Source: Sinomonas sp. P10A9 (GTDB lineage: Bacteria > Actinomycetota > Actinomycetes > Actinomycetales > Micrococcaceae). From it: 64,000 nucleotides of DNA. Below the pieces are notes generated by a model. The model had not been told where the DNA came from. It worked only from the letters and a program-made list of their open reading frames with translations, and searched no databases. Positions 1-8,948 of this stretch are shown here, in pieces (positions within the stretch are counted from its first letter, which is position 1; each line of letters begins with the position of its first letter). The stretch covers positions 3,782,001 to 3,846,000 of the forward strand of contig NZ_CP163302.1 in assembly GCF_041022165.1 (NCBI RefSeq), read 5' to 3'. Made by a program: the position numbers and the translations under genes.

Positions 1-1775
1 TCGACGCACACGTAGGCGAAGTCCACCGCGATGCGCTCGCGGACGTAGCGGCCGGAGTCTGCATGCTCGCCGGAATCGAGGATGTCGAGCTTGGCCAAGA
101 GGTCCCGCTCCCCCACTGCTTTGAGCGCGGGCCTGGCGCCCGGGACACGGGAGGAGAGGTCGACGGCGCGCACGGCGCCCCGCACCGGGTTCGCATCCAG
201 CCAGCGGGTCACTGCCGCGAAGTGTTCGCCGGGCACAAGCAGGGTCGTGGCCAGAGAGCGCAGCGCCCGCTCTGCGGCCGGCCGCCAGCACTCCGCTTCC
301 TCGGCCAGGTCGATGAGCTCACCGCCGAACGGCATCTCGTCCTCGGCGACGCCGAGCGCCTCGGCGATGGCTGCGCGGTTCTCAACAGCGTTCTGGGGCA
401 GGAGGCTCTTGCTCTGTGACATCGCGACGAGCTCCTCGCGGGCACGGGCGAGCTCGCGCTTCGCGGTCGCATGTGCCTCGAAGGCATCGAAGCGGGCCTC
501 CCGCAGCGCGTCCGCATCGCCCTCGAGCCGTGCGAGGGCCTCGGCGGCCTGCAGGTGGGCAGCCGCCCACCCTTCGGCCGAGAACGGGACGTCGAGGCCG
601 GCGTCGTGCATCCCCGCCTTCGCCGCCGCTTCGATCTCGCGGCGCAGGTGCAGGCCCATCGTCGCGTTGTCGCGGGCCTGCTCGAGGGTGGAGATCTGGT
701 TGCCGCCGGCGCTGTTGTACTCGGCCTCGAGGGAACGCAGTTCGGTCGCGAGCGCGTCGCGGCGGTGGCGCTCCGCTGAGAGCTCCTTGGCCTTGGCCTC
801 CGCGCGCTGGCGGATGCCGGTGATGAGGCGTTCCTGGACGGCGACGGCGTGGGACTGCCGGACGGCGTCGAACGGCTCGTCGGCGAGTTCCCGGAGCCGT
901 GCGGCCTCCGAAAGGGCGGCCTCGTACTCCTGGTTGAGCTGCGGGACCGGGGCGAGCTGGTCGCGCTGGAGCCGCACGTCCTCGAGCCGCTGCCGGATCG
1001 AGACGAGGTTTCCGAACTCCTCGACCACCTCGTCTGCGGCCGCGAGCGTGGCCGGCGGGTCGAGGACCTGGTCGCGGAAGAAGCTGTTGACGCTGCCGCC
1101 CAGGCCCTTGCCGGCCTGGATGACACGCAGGAGCGGGAGGGCCTGGTCGCTCGAGATGCCCAGAAGCCGGCGGAAGCGCTCGGCGAAGTTCTTGTGGACA
1201 TCGAAGACCTGGGCGTCGGGGAAGAGGTCCTCGAGCGCGGACCGTGTGAAGCTCCTGCTGTGTCCAGTGCCGGTGATGCCCTCGACCGCCGCGATGTCGA
1301 GCGGGACCGAGTCGATGAGGTAGAACCGGCCCAGACTCGACTCCGTGCCGTTCTTGGGCAGGTCGAAGAGGGCCGTGAGCGTGTACGAGGTACCCGCGGC
1401 GTTGCTATAGGTGAGGGCGATGGCGCTCCAGGTTGCCCCAGGCCGCTGGAAGGCGCTCGCTTGGCCCTCGCCGACGGCAACGTCGCCGACCTTGCCGCGC
1501 ATGTACGTGTACGTGGTGCGACGGTCCTCGCTGTGGCCTGTGCGCGCCGCGGCCGCCTCGTTCGAGCGGGGGCGGGCATCGAAGACCCGGGCGATCGCGT
1601 CGAACAGCGTCGACTTGCCCACGCCCGAGTTTCCCGTGAGCATCGTCCCCGCGCGGTCCACGTGCATCGTGTGGGCACCGTGGAACGTGCCCCAGTTGAC
1701 CACCTGCACGAGGGCAAGGCGGTACTGGCCCGGGTTGATGTCCGTGCCGAGCGGGAGCATGGCGGCGACGCTCAC
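1..1775 (-). CDS. jetC: Wadjet/MksB SMC-like ATPase JetC, 3' end beyond window
   Basis: SMC-like ATPase subunit of a Wadjet (JetABCD, also MksBEFG) complex, which in characterised systems extrudes plasmid DNA loops so that JetD can cut circular plasmids. The frame is open from a GTG at 1775 to base 1 (about 591 codons visible; family members are about 1,100 residues). A Walker A motif GNSGVGKST lies at residues 48-56, after the typical NWGTFHG strand near residue 27. Coiled-coil sequence rich in E, R, A and Q follows. ABC signature and Walker B lie outside the window. The start overlaps the jetB stop (GTGA), so translation is probably coupled. Assignment rests mostly on the order jetA-jetB-jetC and the Walker A context. 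Confidence 0.88.
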   Translation of the reverse strand, partial: MSVAAMLPLGTDINPGQYRLALVQVVNWGTFHGAHTMHVDRAGTMLTGNSGVGKSTLFDAIARVFDARPRSNEAAAARTGHSEDRRTTYTYMRGKVGDVAVGEGQASAFQRPGATWSAIALTYSNAAGTSYTLTALFDLPKNGTESSLGRFYLIDSVPLDIAAVEGITGTGHSRSFTRSALEDLFPDAQVFDVHKNFAERFRRLLGISSDQALPLLRVIQAGKGLGGSVNSFFRDQVLDPPATLAAADEVVEEFGNLVSIRQRLEDVRLQRDQLAPVPQLNQEYEAALSEAARLRELADEPFDAVRQSHAVAVQERLITGIRQRAEAKAKELSAERHRRDALATELRSLEAEYNSAGGNQISTLEQARDNATMGLHLRREIEAAAKAGMHDAGLDVPFSAEGWAAAHLQAAEALARLEGDADALREARFDAFEAHATAKRELARAREELVAMSQSKSLLPQNAVENRAAIAEALGVAEDEMPFGGELIDLAEEAECWRPAAERALRSLATTLLVPGEHFAAVTRWLDANPVRGAVRAVDLSSRVPGARPALKAVGERDLLAKLDILDSGEHADSGRYVRERIAVDFAYVCV

Positions 1776-2692
1776 AGGGAGGCCTCCTGCTCCTCGTCGC
1801 CGAGGTCACCCCCAGTGAGCCCGACGTCACCCCCAGTGCCGCCGACGTCACCCCCAGCGACGCCGAGGTCACCCCCAGTGAGCCCGACGTCACCCCCAAT
1901 GAGCCCGAGGTCACCCCCTGTGCCCTCGAGATCGGGGGCTTCGAGGTCGTCCGACCCGTCCACGTCCTCGGCGGCGTCGACCTCCAAGGCGAGCTGGCCG
2001 GCGTCGTGCGCGAGGCCGCCATCCCGCACCGGCCCGGCGGCAGCGACCGCCTCGAGATGACGCGTCACGTCGCCGATGTTCTCGAACGGGAGCGCGAGCG
2101 GGAGGGCGTTGGAGATGAGGTAGACATCGTCGAGGGCGGTGGGGATGAGCAGGCGCCGGGCCTGGAGCTTGGCGACGGCGCGGTTCACGGTATCGGCGTC
2201 GCGGAGCGCGTCCTGCTGCTCTGCGGGCTGATAGTGGGCGACGACGTCCGCGAGCTCCTCGAGCGTGACCGTCGGCTCGGTCTGGGCGGTGGAATGCCGG
2301 TCCAGGAGCAGGCGGAGGCGGAGCAGGAGGATGGTCTCGACCCGGCTCAGGGCGCGCTGCTGGCGCAGGACCGTGGCGCGGGATGCCGTCCCGAGCAGCT
2401 CGGGGTCGACAGGACGCAGGACGGCGATCTTCCGCTCGTGGTCGACCGCCAGCCGCAGGAACAGCTCGGACAGGCGCGAGCGGAGCACGTCCTGGTGGTC
2501 CAGGAGCGTGGTCCAGGCCTTCTCGTCGCGACCGCCGTCGAGGTAGGGGCCCTTGAGGAGGCGGACGAGGACTTGGCGGACTCTGAGCGGGAGGATGCCG
2601 GTGTCGCCGTCGTACAGCGCGGCACCGGGGGTGACCTCGGCGTCAGACGGGGTGACTTCGGCGCCACTAGGGGTGACCTCGGTGGGATGCAT
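1772..2692 (-). CDS. jetB: Wadjet JetB / MksE-like DUF4194 protein with heptad repeats at both ends
   Basis: Predicted KITE subunit (DUF4194, MksE-like) that bridges the kleisin JetA and the SMC JetC. The central part, about residues 25-225, looks like DUF4194: winged-helix-rich, with [20 protein letters not shown] near the start and [13 protein letters not shown] near the end. At 306 aa it is longer than usual. The extra length comes from three EVTPxxA heptapeptides at the N terminus and six GGDLGxx heptapeptides at the C terminus, encoded by 21-bp DNA repeats in opposite orientations. The ATG follows the jetA TAG with no gap, and GGAG lies just upstream. The TGA overlaps the jetC GTG. The repeats are probably flexible tails; whether they affect assembly is unknown. 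Confidence 0.87.
   Translation of the reverse strand: MHPTEVTPSGAEVTPSDAEVTPGAALYDGDTGILPLRVRQVLVRLLKGPYLDGGRDEKAWTTLLDHQDVLRSRLSELFLRLAVDHERKIAVLRPVDPELLGTASRATVLRQQRALSRVETILLLRLRLLLDRHSTAQTEPTVTLEELADVVAHYQPAEQQDALRDADTVNRAVAKLQARRLLIPTALDDVYLISNALPLALPFENIGDVTRHLEAVAAAGPVRDGGLAHDAGQLALEVDAAEDVDGSDDLEAPDLEGTGGDLGLIGGDVGLTGGDLGVAGGDVGGTGGDVGLTGGDLGDEEQEASL
1799..1925 (-). repeat. 21-bp tandem repeat array in jetB 3' end (six units)
   Basis: Six 21-bp units with core GAGGTCACCCCC or GACGTCACCCCC on the plus strand. They are read on the minus strand as [35 protein letters not shown] and GGDLGDE. The unit is the reverse complement of the one at the jetB 5' end. Confidence 0.9.
2626..2690 (-). 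repeat. 21-bp tandem repeat array in jetB 5' end (three units)
   Basis: Three 21-bp units directly after the jetB start codon. The plus-strand core is GGGGTGACCTCGG; the minus strand translates as [21 protein letters not shown]. Orientation is opposite to the array at the jetB 3' end. Confidence 0.88.
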
Positions 2693-4180
2693 CTAGTTCT
2701 CCTGCTCGCGGGGAGGGCGGGTGTCGCGCGGTTGGCGGGTCACCGTCGCGTTGGGGACGAACGCACGACGGCGCGTCCCGTCCACCTGCTCGAAATCCAG
2801 CGGTGCCCACGAGGCACGGTCGAAGGACACGCCCGACTGGAGGAGATGCCCGAGCAGCGCGCGGATCGAGTTGATGTGCTGTTCTTCGGCAGGCATCTGA
2901 TGCCAGATGTCGGAAAGCTCGGCATGACCGTCGCCGGCCTCGAGGGCTACGGCGACCGCCTCCCGGAGCGTCGCTGCCCGCGCCTTCGCGGTGCGCGCTG
3001 AGCGGGCCCGCTCCTCGCGGCCGAAACTGAGCGGCTCGGCGAGCCGTGGCGGCGGAGCGAGCTCATCGGGGTCGAACAGCTTGACCATGGACAGCGACTC
3101 GAACTCGGCGCCGAACAGCTCCGGCGCGGGCGCGAACCCGGACTCCTCGCGGGCGTACGGCAGCCGGCGCACGGCCTGCTCGGCGTGACGTATGGCGTCC
3201 CGGAGTCGAACGGACTGGCGGTAGTCGTCGCTCTGGATGTAGGTGTTGAGGCTTTCCGACAGCTTGCCGTAGATGCGCTGGATCTGGGCGTTGGCCTCGC
3301 GCAGCTCGGCAACGAGGCTGCGGAGCGTCTCGCGCTCCTCGTGGTCGAGGCCGTCCGCGAAATCGCGCGCGAGCACCTCCGAGATCGCGGCGCGGAAGCG
3401 CAGCTGCTGCTCGGGGTCGTCCAGGAAGGCCGTGAACGAGCGGAACGTCCGGCCTTCGCTCGAATCGCGCAGCCGCCTGTCCGCCTCGAGGACTTGGGCC
3501 ATGGTGGCCCCCTTGGTGAGGGACTCCTCGATGATCTGGTTCCGCAGCTGGCCCACCGAGTCCTCGATGCGGTCCCGCATCCGTTTGAAGTCCGCGGGCA
3601 CCCCGCCCGCGAGGTCCAGGATGTTCTCCGCGGCCTCGAGCGCGGTGTCGTCGTCGAGGCCGCCGCTCTGCTCCCCAGCGCGCAGGGCCCGCACCAGCTC
3701 GAGCCGCTCCTCGATCTCCGCCTCGAGCGACTCGATGCGCGCGGTCGTGTCCGGGTTGGTCTCGTGCGCGAGCTTCTCGACGTCGTTGAGGAGGGTGCCC
3801 AGCCGCGACCCGGTGAGCGTGGAGCGCTCCGACGAGAGGGAGTCGAGGAACGCGAGCACGCGCGCCGCAGCCTCGGTGAGCTCGTACACAATCCGCCCGC
3901 CCTGGGACCTGCGGGCGAGGAAACGACGGCGCGTCCAGTCATCCGCGACGGCGCGTCCGCCCGCGGTGCCGGCCGTCGGGGCGGTGCCCAGCACGGCGTC
4001 GTGCGTCCTGAGGTCGCTGAGGAAGGTGTCGAGCTCCTCATGGAACGTCTCGAGCTCCACTTGGGGCCTGTTGCGCGTGAACGCGATCTGCAGCGCGGCG
4101 ATCGTCCAGGGCGCCGACCGGGTGAGAGCCCACGCAGGTCCGCGGTGGAGAGCCTCCAGGTCCGCGAGCCGGGTTGCCAT
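2693..4180 (-). CDS. jetA: Wadjet JetA / MksF-like DUF3375 kleisin
   Basis: Predicted kleisin subunit (DUF3375) of the Wadjet complex. From the ATG at 4180 the protein is 495 aa, the usual family size. It begins MATRLADLEALHRGPAWAL, as DUF3375 proteins do, followed by winged-helix sequence and a long charged helical middle (about residues 180-330). The frame stays open upstream to 4537. However, that 119-aa extension would encode a terminator-like hairpin (4465-4530) and a duplicated segment, so I favour 4180; a GTG at 4408 after the hairpin is the alternative. It is first in a tight jetA-jetB-jetC operon. Confidence 0.87.
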   Translation of the reverse strand: MATRLADLEALHRGPAWALTRSAPWTIAALQIAFTRNRPQVELETFHEELDTFLSDLRTHDAVLGTAPTAGTAGGRAVADDWTRRRFLARRSQGGRIVYELTEAAARVLAFLDSLSSERSTLTGSRLGTLLNDVEKLAHETNPDTTARIESLEAEIEERLELVRALRAGEQSGGLDDDTALEAAENILDLAGGVPADFKRMRDRIEDSVGQLRNQIIEESLTKGATMAQVLEADRRLRDSSEGRTFRSFTAFLDDPEQQLRFRAAISEVLARDFADGLDHEERETLRSLVAELREANAQIQRIYGKLSESLNTYIQSDDYRQSVRLRDAIRHAEQAVRRLPYAREESGFAPAPELFGAEFESLSMVKLFDPDELAPPPRLAEPLSFGREERARSARTAKARAATLREAVAVALEAGDGHAELSDIWHQMPAEEQHINSIRALLGHLLQSGVSFDRASWAPLDFEQVDGTRRRAFVPNATVTRQPRDTRPPREQEN

Positions 4181-4259
4181 GGACGACGACGGGGTCCCCG
4201 CCGCAGCGGGCCGCCGGCCGGGAGTCCGGGGTACTCGAGCGGAGGGCGGCGCAGCGGCA

Positions 4260-4394
4260 AACGCGACCTGCCCCGGGCGCACACCGATCACGGGGACGTC
4301 GGGCTCTGGGACCGATGCTCGGGCGGACGGCGTCGCGGCGGCGAACGCGACCTGCCCCGGGCGCGCACCGATCACGGGGACGTCGGGCTCTGGG
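4260..4394. repeat. Two 51-bp direct repeats upstream of jetA
   Basis: Copies at 4260-4310 and 4344-4394 differ at one base. Both run from AACGCGACCTGCCCCGGGCG to GACGTCGGGCTCTGGG, offset by 84 bp (28 codons). The jetA frame is open through both copies and would read PEPDVPVIGxRPGQVAFAAA twice. They may be operator copies, or translated if jetA starts at 4408. The rest of 4181-4552 holds only the hairpin at 4465-4530. Confidence 0.8.
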
Positions 4395-4464
4395 GTCGCT
4401 TCTGGCACGGCTACCCAGTCTAGCGACGTCCTCGACCGCGCCAGCTCGGGCGCTAGTCCGGGAT

Positions 4465-4530
4465 GGCTGTTCTCTTCCGAGATGGCCGTTCTCGACCCGT
4501 CGAGAACGGCCACGCGGAGAGAGAACAGCC
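4465..4530 (-). terminator. Nested inverted repeat after the AbiEi/DUF559 gene
   Basis: Outer arms GGCTGTTCTCT (4465-4475) and AGAGAACAGCC (4520-4530) enclose inner arms TGGCCGTTCTCGA (4483-4495) and TCGAGAACGGCCA (4500-4512) with a 4-nt loop. It lies 22 nt after the stop of the upstream minus-strand gene and before jetA, so it most likely ends transcription of that gene. Confidence 0.65.
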
Positions 4531-4552
4531 ACTTCACCGACGCTCGACCGCA

Positions 4553-5518
4553 TCAGGCTGCACCCGCCGAAGCGCGCCGAAGCATCGCCTCCCCTTCGGG
4601 TCCGGCCGAGGCGATGAGTTTCGTGATGCGTGCCTCGAGCACGGTCGGCTGGAAGAGATCCCGCCACTCGAGCCGGAGGAAGAGCCAGCCGTCCTCCATG
4701 AGGGCCTTCTCGCGTTGGCGCTCGCGGAAGATGACGTCGTCGGTCGGCGCGAAGTCGAAGTACTTGTTCCTGCCGTCCATTTCGATGCCACGGCGGACGG
4801 CTGGCCACCCTGTGTCGATCCGATGCCTGCCATACCGGGTCTCGACCCGAATCTGCTGCTGGGGCCTGGGGAACGGCATACCGGCAAGAAGGTAGTTGAG
4901 CAGGCTCTCGGCTGCCGACTCGCTCAGGCCGGAGCCCAGGTCCAGCGCCCGGCGTGCGGTCAGCACGCCCCGTCGTCCCGAAGCCGTGTCCACCAGCTCG
5001 CGCAGGACGTCCGGCTCGGCGCCCAGGCGAAGCCCGTGGTCCACGACGATCTGGGCCTGCCCCGGACGAAGCACACGGGCCGAGTCCACGATCGTCCGTT
5101 CGAGGGACGTCACCGGGAGGCCGCCGACGAATCCGCGCTGCTCTGGCGGCACCTCCCCTCGATGGATGACGACATCCTCACGCCGCCGCCCGCGGGCGAC
5201 GGCAGTTGGGGCCATGACATGAACAAGGGCATCCGGATTCCAGAGATCGATGCCGTATGCGCGGGCGGCGCTCAGGTGGGAGTAAAGGAATCCAGGCCTC
5301 CCGCGCCGCGAGTGATAGGCGTAGTGCGCCGCGAGGACGGCAAGGTGCTGGTCTTCCTCGGATAGGCACTCCCATGCCTTCGCCTCGTAGTACGCGCCAT
5401 AGGAAATGCGCAGGAGAGCGCCGGATGACACAAGCCGAGCCGGGGCCCGACTGGATCCAAGGCGGGCTGCAATATCGCTCGCGAGCCAAGGTCCAGGGTG
5501 CGGCAGCGGGAAGGACAT
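4553..5518 (-). CDS. AbiEi-type antitoxin-domain protein with DUF559/Vsr-like C terminus
   Basis: A 321-aa protein of a kind common in actinobacteria. The N terminus (about 1-60, WLASDIAARLGSSRAPARLV) looks like the winged helix of type IV AbiEi antitoxins. The C terminus (about 215-300) resembles DUF559, a PD-(D/E)XK fold related to Vsr endonucleases, with GIEMDGRNKYFDF providing an E/D pair and a downstream basic motif. No AbiEii-like nucleotidyltransferase toxin is adjacent. The ATG is at 5518. It sits immediately upstream of the Wadjet genes and is separated from them by a hairpin, so it is probably a separate transcript. Function, whether regulator or nuclease, is unproven. Confidence 0.72.
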   Translation of the reverse strand: MSFPLPHPGPWLASDIAARLGSSRAPARLVSSGALLRISYGAYYEAKAWECLSEEDQHLAVLAAHYAYHSRRGRPGFLYSHLSAARAYGIDLWNPDALVHVMAPTAVARGRRREDVVIHRGEVPPEQRGFVGGLPVTSLERTIVDSARVLRPGQAQIVVDHGLRLGAEPDVLRELVDTASGRRGVLTARRALDLGSGLSESAAESLLNYLLAGMPFPRPQQQIRVETRYGRHRIDTGWPAVRRGIEMDGRNKYFDFAPTDDVIFRERQREKALMEDGWLFLRLEWRDLFQPTVLEARITKLIASAGPEGEAMLRRASAGAA

Positions 5519-5850
5519 GGGTCTAGGCTCGCGTGCGAATCGACCGGGGCGAAAGGTGAAGACGGGCGTATGTGGACAACGCGCCGTCGTACGCGAGGTC
5601 CAGGAGCCACCGTCCAGGAGTCGCTGTGGAGGACAAGCAGTTCTCCAATGGGAACACAGCCAGGGAACCCTCCCCGCCGCTCCCCCGTTGAAGTCCCAGA
5701 GGCTGCTCCGGCCCGCCGGGGTTCAGAACTGTCGGGCCACCACGACATAATGACCGTGGCTGGTCTCGGGGGGAACCGCTCCTCGGGCTGCGCAGCCTAC
5801 AGATTTGCCGCCCGGCACCCCGGGCCTGAACGAGGAGCTCTGCGCCCCAC
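5519..5850. other. Divergent intergenic region, no gene seen
   Basis: About 330 bp between the AbiEi/DUF559 gene and the terC-like gene. A short direct repeat GTCCAGGAG occurs at about 5609 and 5623. Frames are open but composition and lack of family resemblance argue against coding. It presumably holds the promoter of the ter operon; no clear promoter boxes were recognised. Confidence 0.5.
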
Positions 5851-6960
5851 GTGTTTGTAAGAACCTTCGGATGGTCGTTCGGGGTGAGCGCCGTCGCGCT
5901 CGTTGCGGCCTTCCTCTACGGGGGCCCGCAGGCCCTCTTCCTCGCGCTCGTCCTCGGCGTCCTCGAGGTGAGCCTGAGCTTTGACAACGCGGTCGTGAAC
6001 GCCCGCATCCTCGAGCGGATGAACCCGTTCTGGCAGAAGATGTTCCTCACCGTGGGCATCGTCATCGCCGTGTTCGGCATGCGCGTGCTCTTCCCGCTCC
6101 TGATCGTGGGGCTCACCGCCAAACTCAACCCCGTCGAGGCCGTCCAGCTCGCCCTCGCCAAGGGCCCCATCAACGAGCCGGGCACCTACGCGTACGTGCT
6201 CCACCACGCCCACCCGCAGATCGCTGCCTTCGGCGGCATCTTCCTGCTCATGATCTTCCTCGACTTCTTCTTCGAGGAGCGCGAGATCAAGTGGCTGCAC
6301 TGGTTCGAGATCCCGCTGGCCAAAGTCGGCAGGATGAACGGCGCCTCGCTCGTGGTCGGCCTGTTCGCCCTCGCCCTCATCGGCCTGCTCAGCGGCTCAG
6401 AGCTTCAGGGCCCGGTGCTCATGTCCGGAATCTTCGGCATGGTCACCTACTTCCTTGTCCAAGGCCTCGGGGAGCTCTTCGACACCGACGTGAGCGGCGA
6501 GATCGATGCGGACGACATTCCCGCGATGGCGGGCGGCACGCATGGCAAGGGCCCCGGCAAGGCAGTCTTGGTCGCGGGGAAGGCCGCGTTCATGCTGTTC
6601 CTCTACCTCGAGGTCATCGACGCGTCGTTCTCGTTCGACGGCGTCATCGGCGCCTTCGCGATCACGTCCGATCCGATCATCATCGCCCTCGGCCTCGGCC
6701 TCATCGGCGCGATGTTCGTCCGCTCGCTCACCGTATACCTCGTCCGCCAGGGCACGCTCGACGAGTTCGAGTACCTCGACCACGGCGCCCACTGGGCCAT
6801 CGGCGCGCTCGCCGTCATCCTCCTCATCACGATCGGCGTGGAGGTCAGCGAGATCGTCACCGGCCTGATAGGCGTGCTGTTCATCGGCGCCGCCTTCCTG
6901 GCCTCGATCCGGAGGAACAAGCAAAGGGCATCAGAGCCCGAGCCCGCACACACCACGTAA
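5851..6960 (+). CDS. TerC-like integral membrane protein (DUF475)
   Basis: A 369-aa polytopic membrane protein of the DUF475 branch of the TerC superfamily. TerC proteins are thought to anchor Ter complexes in the membrane and to be linked to metal-ion export. Two acidic transmembrane motifs typical of the family are visible: SLSFDNAVVNARIL (about residues 42-55) and DASFSFDGVIGAFAIT (about 259-274). Roughly eight to nine hydrophobic segments can be counted. The GTG start at 5851 gives the N terminus expected for the family, FVRTFGWSF. It is followed after 63 bp by three terD genes and telA, all on the plus strand, so it likely heads this operon. Confidence 0.87.
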   Translation: MFVRTFGWSFGVSAVALVAAFLYGGPQALFLALVLGVLEVSLSFDNAVVNARILERMNPFWQKMFLTVGIVIAVFGMRVLFPLLIVGLTAKLNPVEAVQLALAKGPINEPGTYAYVLHHAHPQIAAFGGIFLLMIFLDFFFEEREIKWLHWFEIPLAKVGRMNGASLVVGLFALALIGLLSGSELQGPVLMSGIFGMVTYFLVQGLGELFDTDVSGEIDADDIPAMAGGTHGKGPGKAVLVAGKAAFMLFLYLEVIDASFSFDGVIGAFAITSDPIIIALGLGLIGAMFVRSLTVYLVRQGTLDEFEYLDHGAHWAIGALAVILLITIGVEVSEIVTGLIGVLFIGAAFLASIRRNKQRASEPEPAHTT

Positions 6961-7023
6961 TCGGGCCCGACCAACCGCACCGTATCAACCGCACCCTGTA
7001 GAGACGAACGTAAGGAGCACACT

Positions 7024-7629
7024 GTGGGACTGAGCTTGCAGAAGGGCCAGGGACTCTCCCTGACCAAGAAGGACGGCTCGAGCATGGCCCAGGTCCGTCT
7101 GGGCCTCGGCTGGGACGCCGTCGAGCAGCCCCGCAAGGGCTTCCTAGGGGGCCTCTTCGGCGGCGGCGCCACGGAGATCGACCTGGATGCCTCGGCCATC
7201 CTGTACAACGCAGGCGGCCAGGCCCTCGACACCGTGTTCTTCAACCAGCTCACGAGCAAGGACGGGTCGATCCGGCACACCGGGGACAACCTGACCGGCG
7301 CGGGGGACGGCGACGACGAGACCATCATGGTCAACCTGCCGAGCGTGAACGGAGCCGTGCAGCACATCGTCTTCGTCATCACGAGCTACTCGCAGCAGAC
7401 GTTCAACCAGATCAAGAACGCGTTCTGCCGCGTCATCGACGATTCCGCAGGCGGCAGCCCGGAAGTGGCCCGCTACACGCTGACCGACCAGGGCCCGTAC
7501 ACGGCCATGATCATGGCCAAGCTCTCCCGCGAGGGTGCAGGCTGGAAGTTCACAGCCATCGGCCGGCCGGCCAACGGCCGCACGGTCGGCGATCTCGTGG
7601 CCCCCGCAACGGCCGTCCTGGCCCAATAG
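7024..7629 (+). CDS. TerD-family stress protein (first copy)
   Basis: A 201-aa TerD-domain protein. TerD proteins are cytoplasmic calcium-binding beta-sandwich proteins of tellurite/chemical-stress systems. The calcium-site motifs are intact: IDLDASAIL and GDNLTGAGDGDDE. It differs from the next two paralogues by a glycine-rich insert (GFLGGLFGGGATE, about residues 39-51) and a longer C-terminal tail (RPANGRTVGDLV). This makes it closer to the TerZ/TerX-type branch than to TerD proper. GTG start at 7024, with AAGGAG about 9 nt upstream. Confidence 0.88.
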   Translation: MGLSLQKGQGLSLTKKDGSSMAQVRLGLGWDAVEQPRKGFLGGLFGGGATEIDLDASAILYNAGGQALDTVFFNQLTSKDGSIRHTGDNLTGAGDGDDETIMVNLPSVNGAVQHIVFVITSYSQQTFNQIKNAFCRVIDDSAGGSPEVARYTLTDQGPYTAMIMAKLSREGAGWKFTAIGRPANGRTVGDLVAPATAVLAQ

Positions 7630-7671
7630 CGACCTGACGTTCGAACAATCTCACCCGCAGCAAGGAGCATC

Positions 7672-8253
7672 GTGTCAAGCCTCACCCTCAGCAAGGGCAG
7701 CAACCTCTCCCTCACCAAGGCGGATCCGGGCCTCACTCGGGCCATGGTCGGCCTCGGCTGGGATCCACGCACGACGGCGGGCGAGATGTTCGATCTCGAC
7801 GCGAGCGCCCTGCTCGTCTCGGCACGCGGAAGGGTCCGCAGCAACGACGATTTCATCTTCTACAACCAGCTCGAGTCCAAGGACGGCTCGGTAGTCCACC
7901 AGGGCGACAACCGCACCGGCGAGGGCGAGGGCGACGACGAGCAGATCCTCATCGATCTCACGAAGATCGCGCCCGAGATCGAGAAGGTCGTGATCGTCGT
8001 CTCGATCGACCAGGCCGAGGCGCGCCACCAGAACTTCGGCATGGTCCGCGGGGCGTTCTGCCGCGTGGTGAACGACTCCACCGCGCAGGAGGTCGTGCGC
8101 TACGACCTCACCGAGGACGCCGCGAGCGAGACGTGCATGATCTTCGCGGAGATCTACCGCCACGGGAACGAGTGGAAGTTCCGCGCGGTGGGCCAGGGCT
8201 ACGCGTCCGGCCTCCACGGCGTCGCCACCGACTACGGCATCGTCCTCGACTGA
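7672..8253 (+). CDS. terD: TerD-family calcium-binding stress protein (second copy)
   Basis: A 193-aa protein, the canonical TerD/TerE length. Intact acidic motifs FDLDASALL and DNRTGEGEGDDEQ are present, together with the ending QGYASGLHGVATDYG that is typical of TerD. GTG start at 7672 with AAGGAG upstream. It lies 42 bp after the first terD and 49 bp before the third, so one transcript is likely. It is very similar to the 8303 gene, pointing to a recent tandem duplication. Confidence 0.9.
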   Translation: MSSLTLSKGSNLSLTKADPGLTRAMVGLGWDPRTTAGEMFDLDASALLVSARGRVRSNDDFIFYNQLESKDGSVVHQGDNRTGEGEGDDEQILIDLTKIAPEIEKVVIVVSIDQAEARHQNFGMVRGAFCRVVNDSTAQEVVRYDLTEDAASETCMIFAEIYRHGNEWKFRAVGQGYASGLHGVATDYGIVLD

Positions 8254-8302
8254 CCGCCGCGGCACAGGCAGGACCCAGACCTCAATCCCGAAGGAGCATG
8301 AC

Positions 8303-8884
8303 ATGGCAGGACTGACCCTTTCCAAGGGCGGCAATCTCTCCCTCACCAAGACCGACCCGGGTCTGGCCAACGCGATCGTGGGCCTCGGATGGGACCCGCG
8401 CACGACGACGGGCGACGCCTTCGACCTGGACGCCTCGGCCCTGCTTCTGGGTGCCAACGGCAAGGTCCGCTCCGACGCGGACTTCATCTTCTACAACCAG
8501 AAGCAGTCGGCCGACGGCTCGGTGGAGCACATGGGCGACAACCGCACGGGCGAGGGCGAGGGCGACGACGAACAGATCAAGGTCCACCTCGTCAACGTGC
8601 CGGCCGATATCGAGCGCATCGTCGTGGTCGTCAGCATCGATCAGGCCGAGGCCCGCCGGCAGAACTTCGGCATGGTCCGCTCCGCCTACTGCCGCATCGT
8701 CAACGAGGCCTCGAACGCCGAGGTGGTTCGCTATGACCTCTCGGAGGATGCCGCCGCCGAGACGTGCATGATCTTCGCAGAGCTCTACCGGAACGCGGGC
8801 GAGTGGAAGTTCAAGGCAGTCGGCCAGGGCTACGCGAGCGGTCTGGCCGGCGTCGCCACCGACTTCGGCGTGAACCTCGGCTGA
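8303..8884 (+). CDS. terD: TerD-family calcium-binding stress protein (third copy)
   Basis: A 193-aa TerD protein highly similar along its whole length to the preceding paralogue, with FDLDASALLLG and DNRTGEGEGDDEQ intact. ATG at 8303, preceded by GAAGGAG. It is the third consecutive TerD in the operon and lies 64 bp upstream of telA. TerD and TerE are usually both encoded in ter loci; which of the two copies is the TerE equivalent cannot be decided from sequence alone. Confidence 0.9.
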   Translation: MAGLTLSKGGNLSLTKTDPGLANAIVGLGWDPRTTTGDAFDLDASALLLGANGKVRSDADFIFYNQKQSADGSVEHMGDNRTGEGEGDDEQIKVHLVNVPADIERIVVVVSIDQAEARRQNFGMVRSAYCRIVNEASNAEVVRYDLSEDAAAETCMIFAELYRNAGEWKFKAVGQGYASGLAGVATDFGVNLG

Positions 8885-8948
8885 CGACGTCCCCGCGGCA
8901 GTACCCGCCCCATATCCGGCCCACCCTCCACCTGTAGGAGCCTTCGCG

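Noticed and set aside
209..1717. Long minus-strand open frame over the jetC region in another frame
   Set aside because: It is Arg/Ser/Pro-rich, matches no family, and lies over the JetC frame that carries an intact Walker A motif.
4181..4537. 119-residue N-terminal extension of JetA
   Set aside because: It would translate the nested hairpin at 4465-4530 and the family begins at MATRLADLEAL; kept only as an alternative start at 4408.
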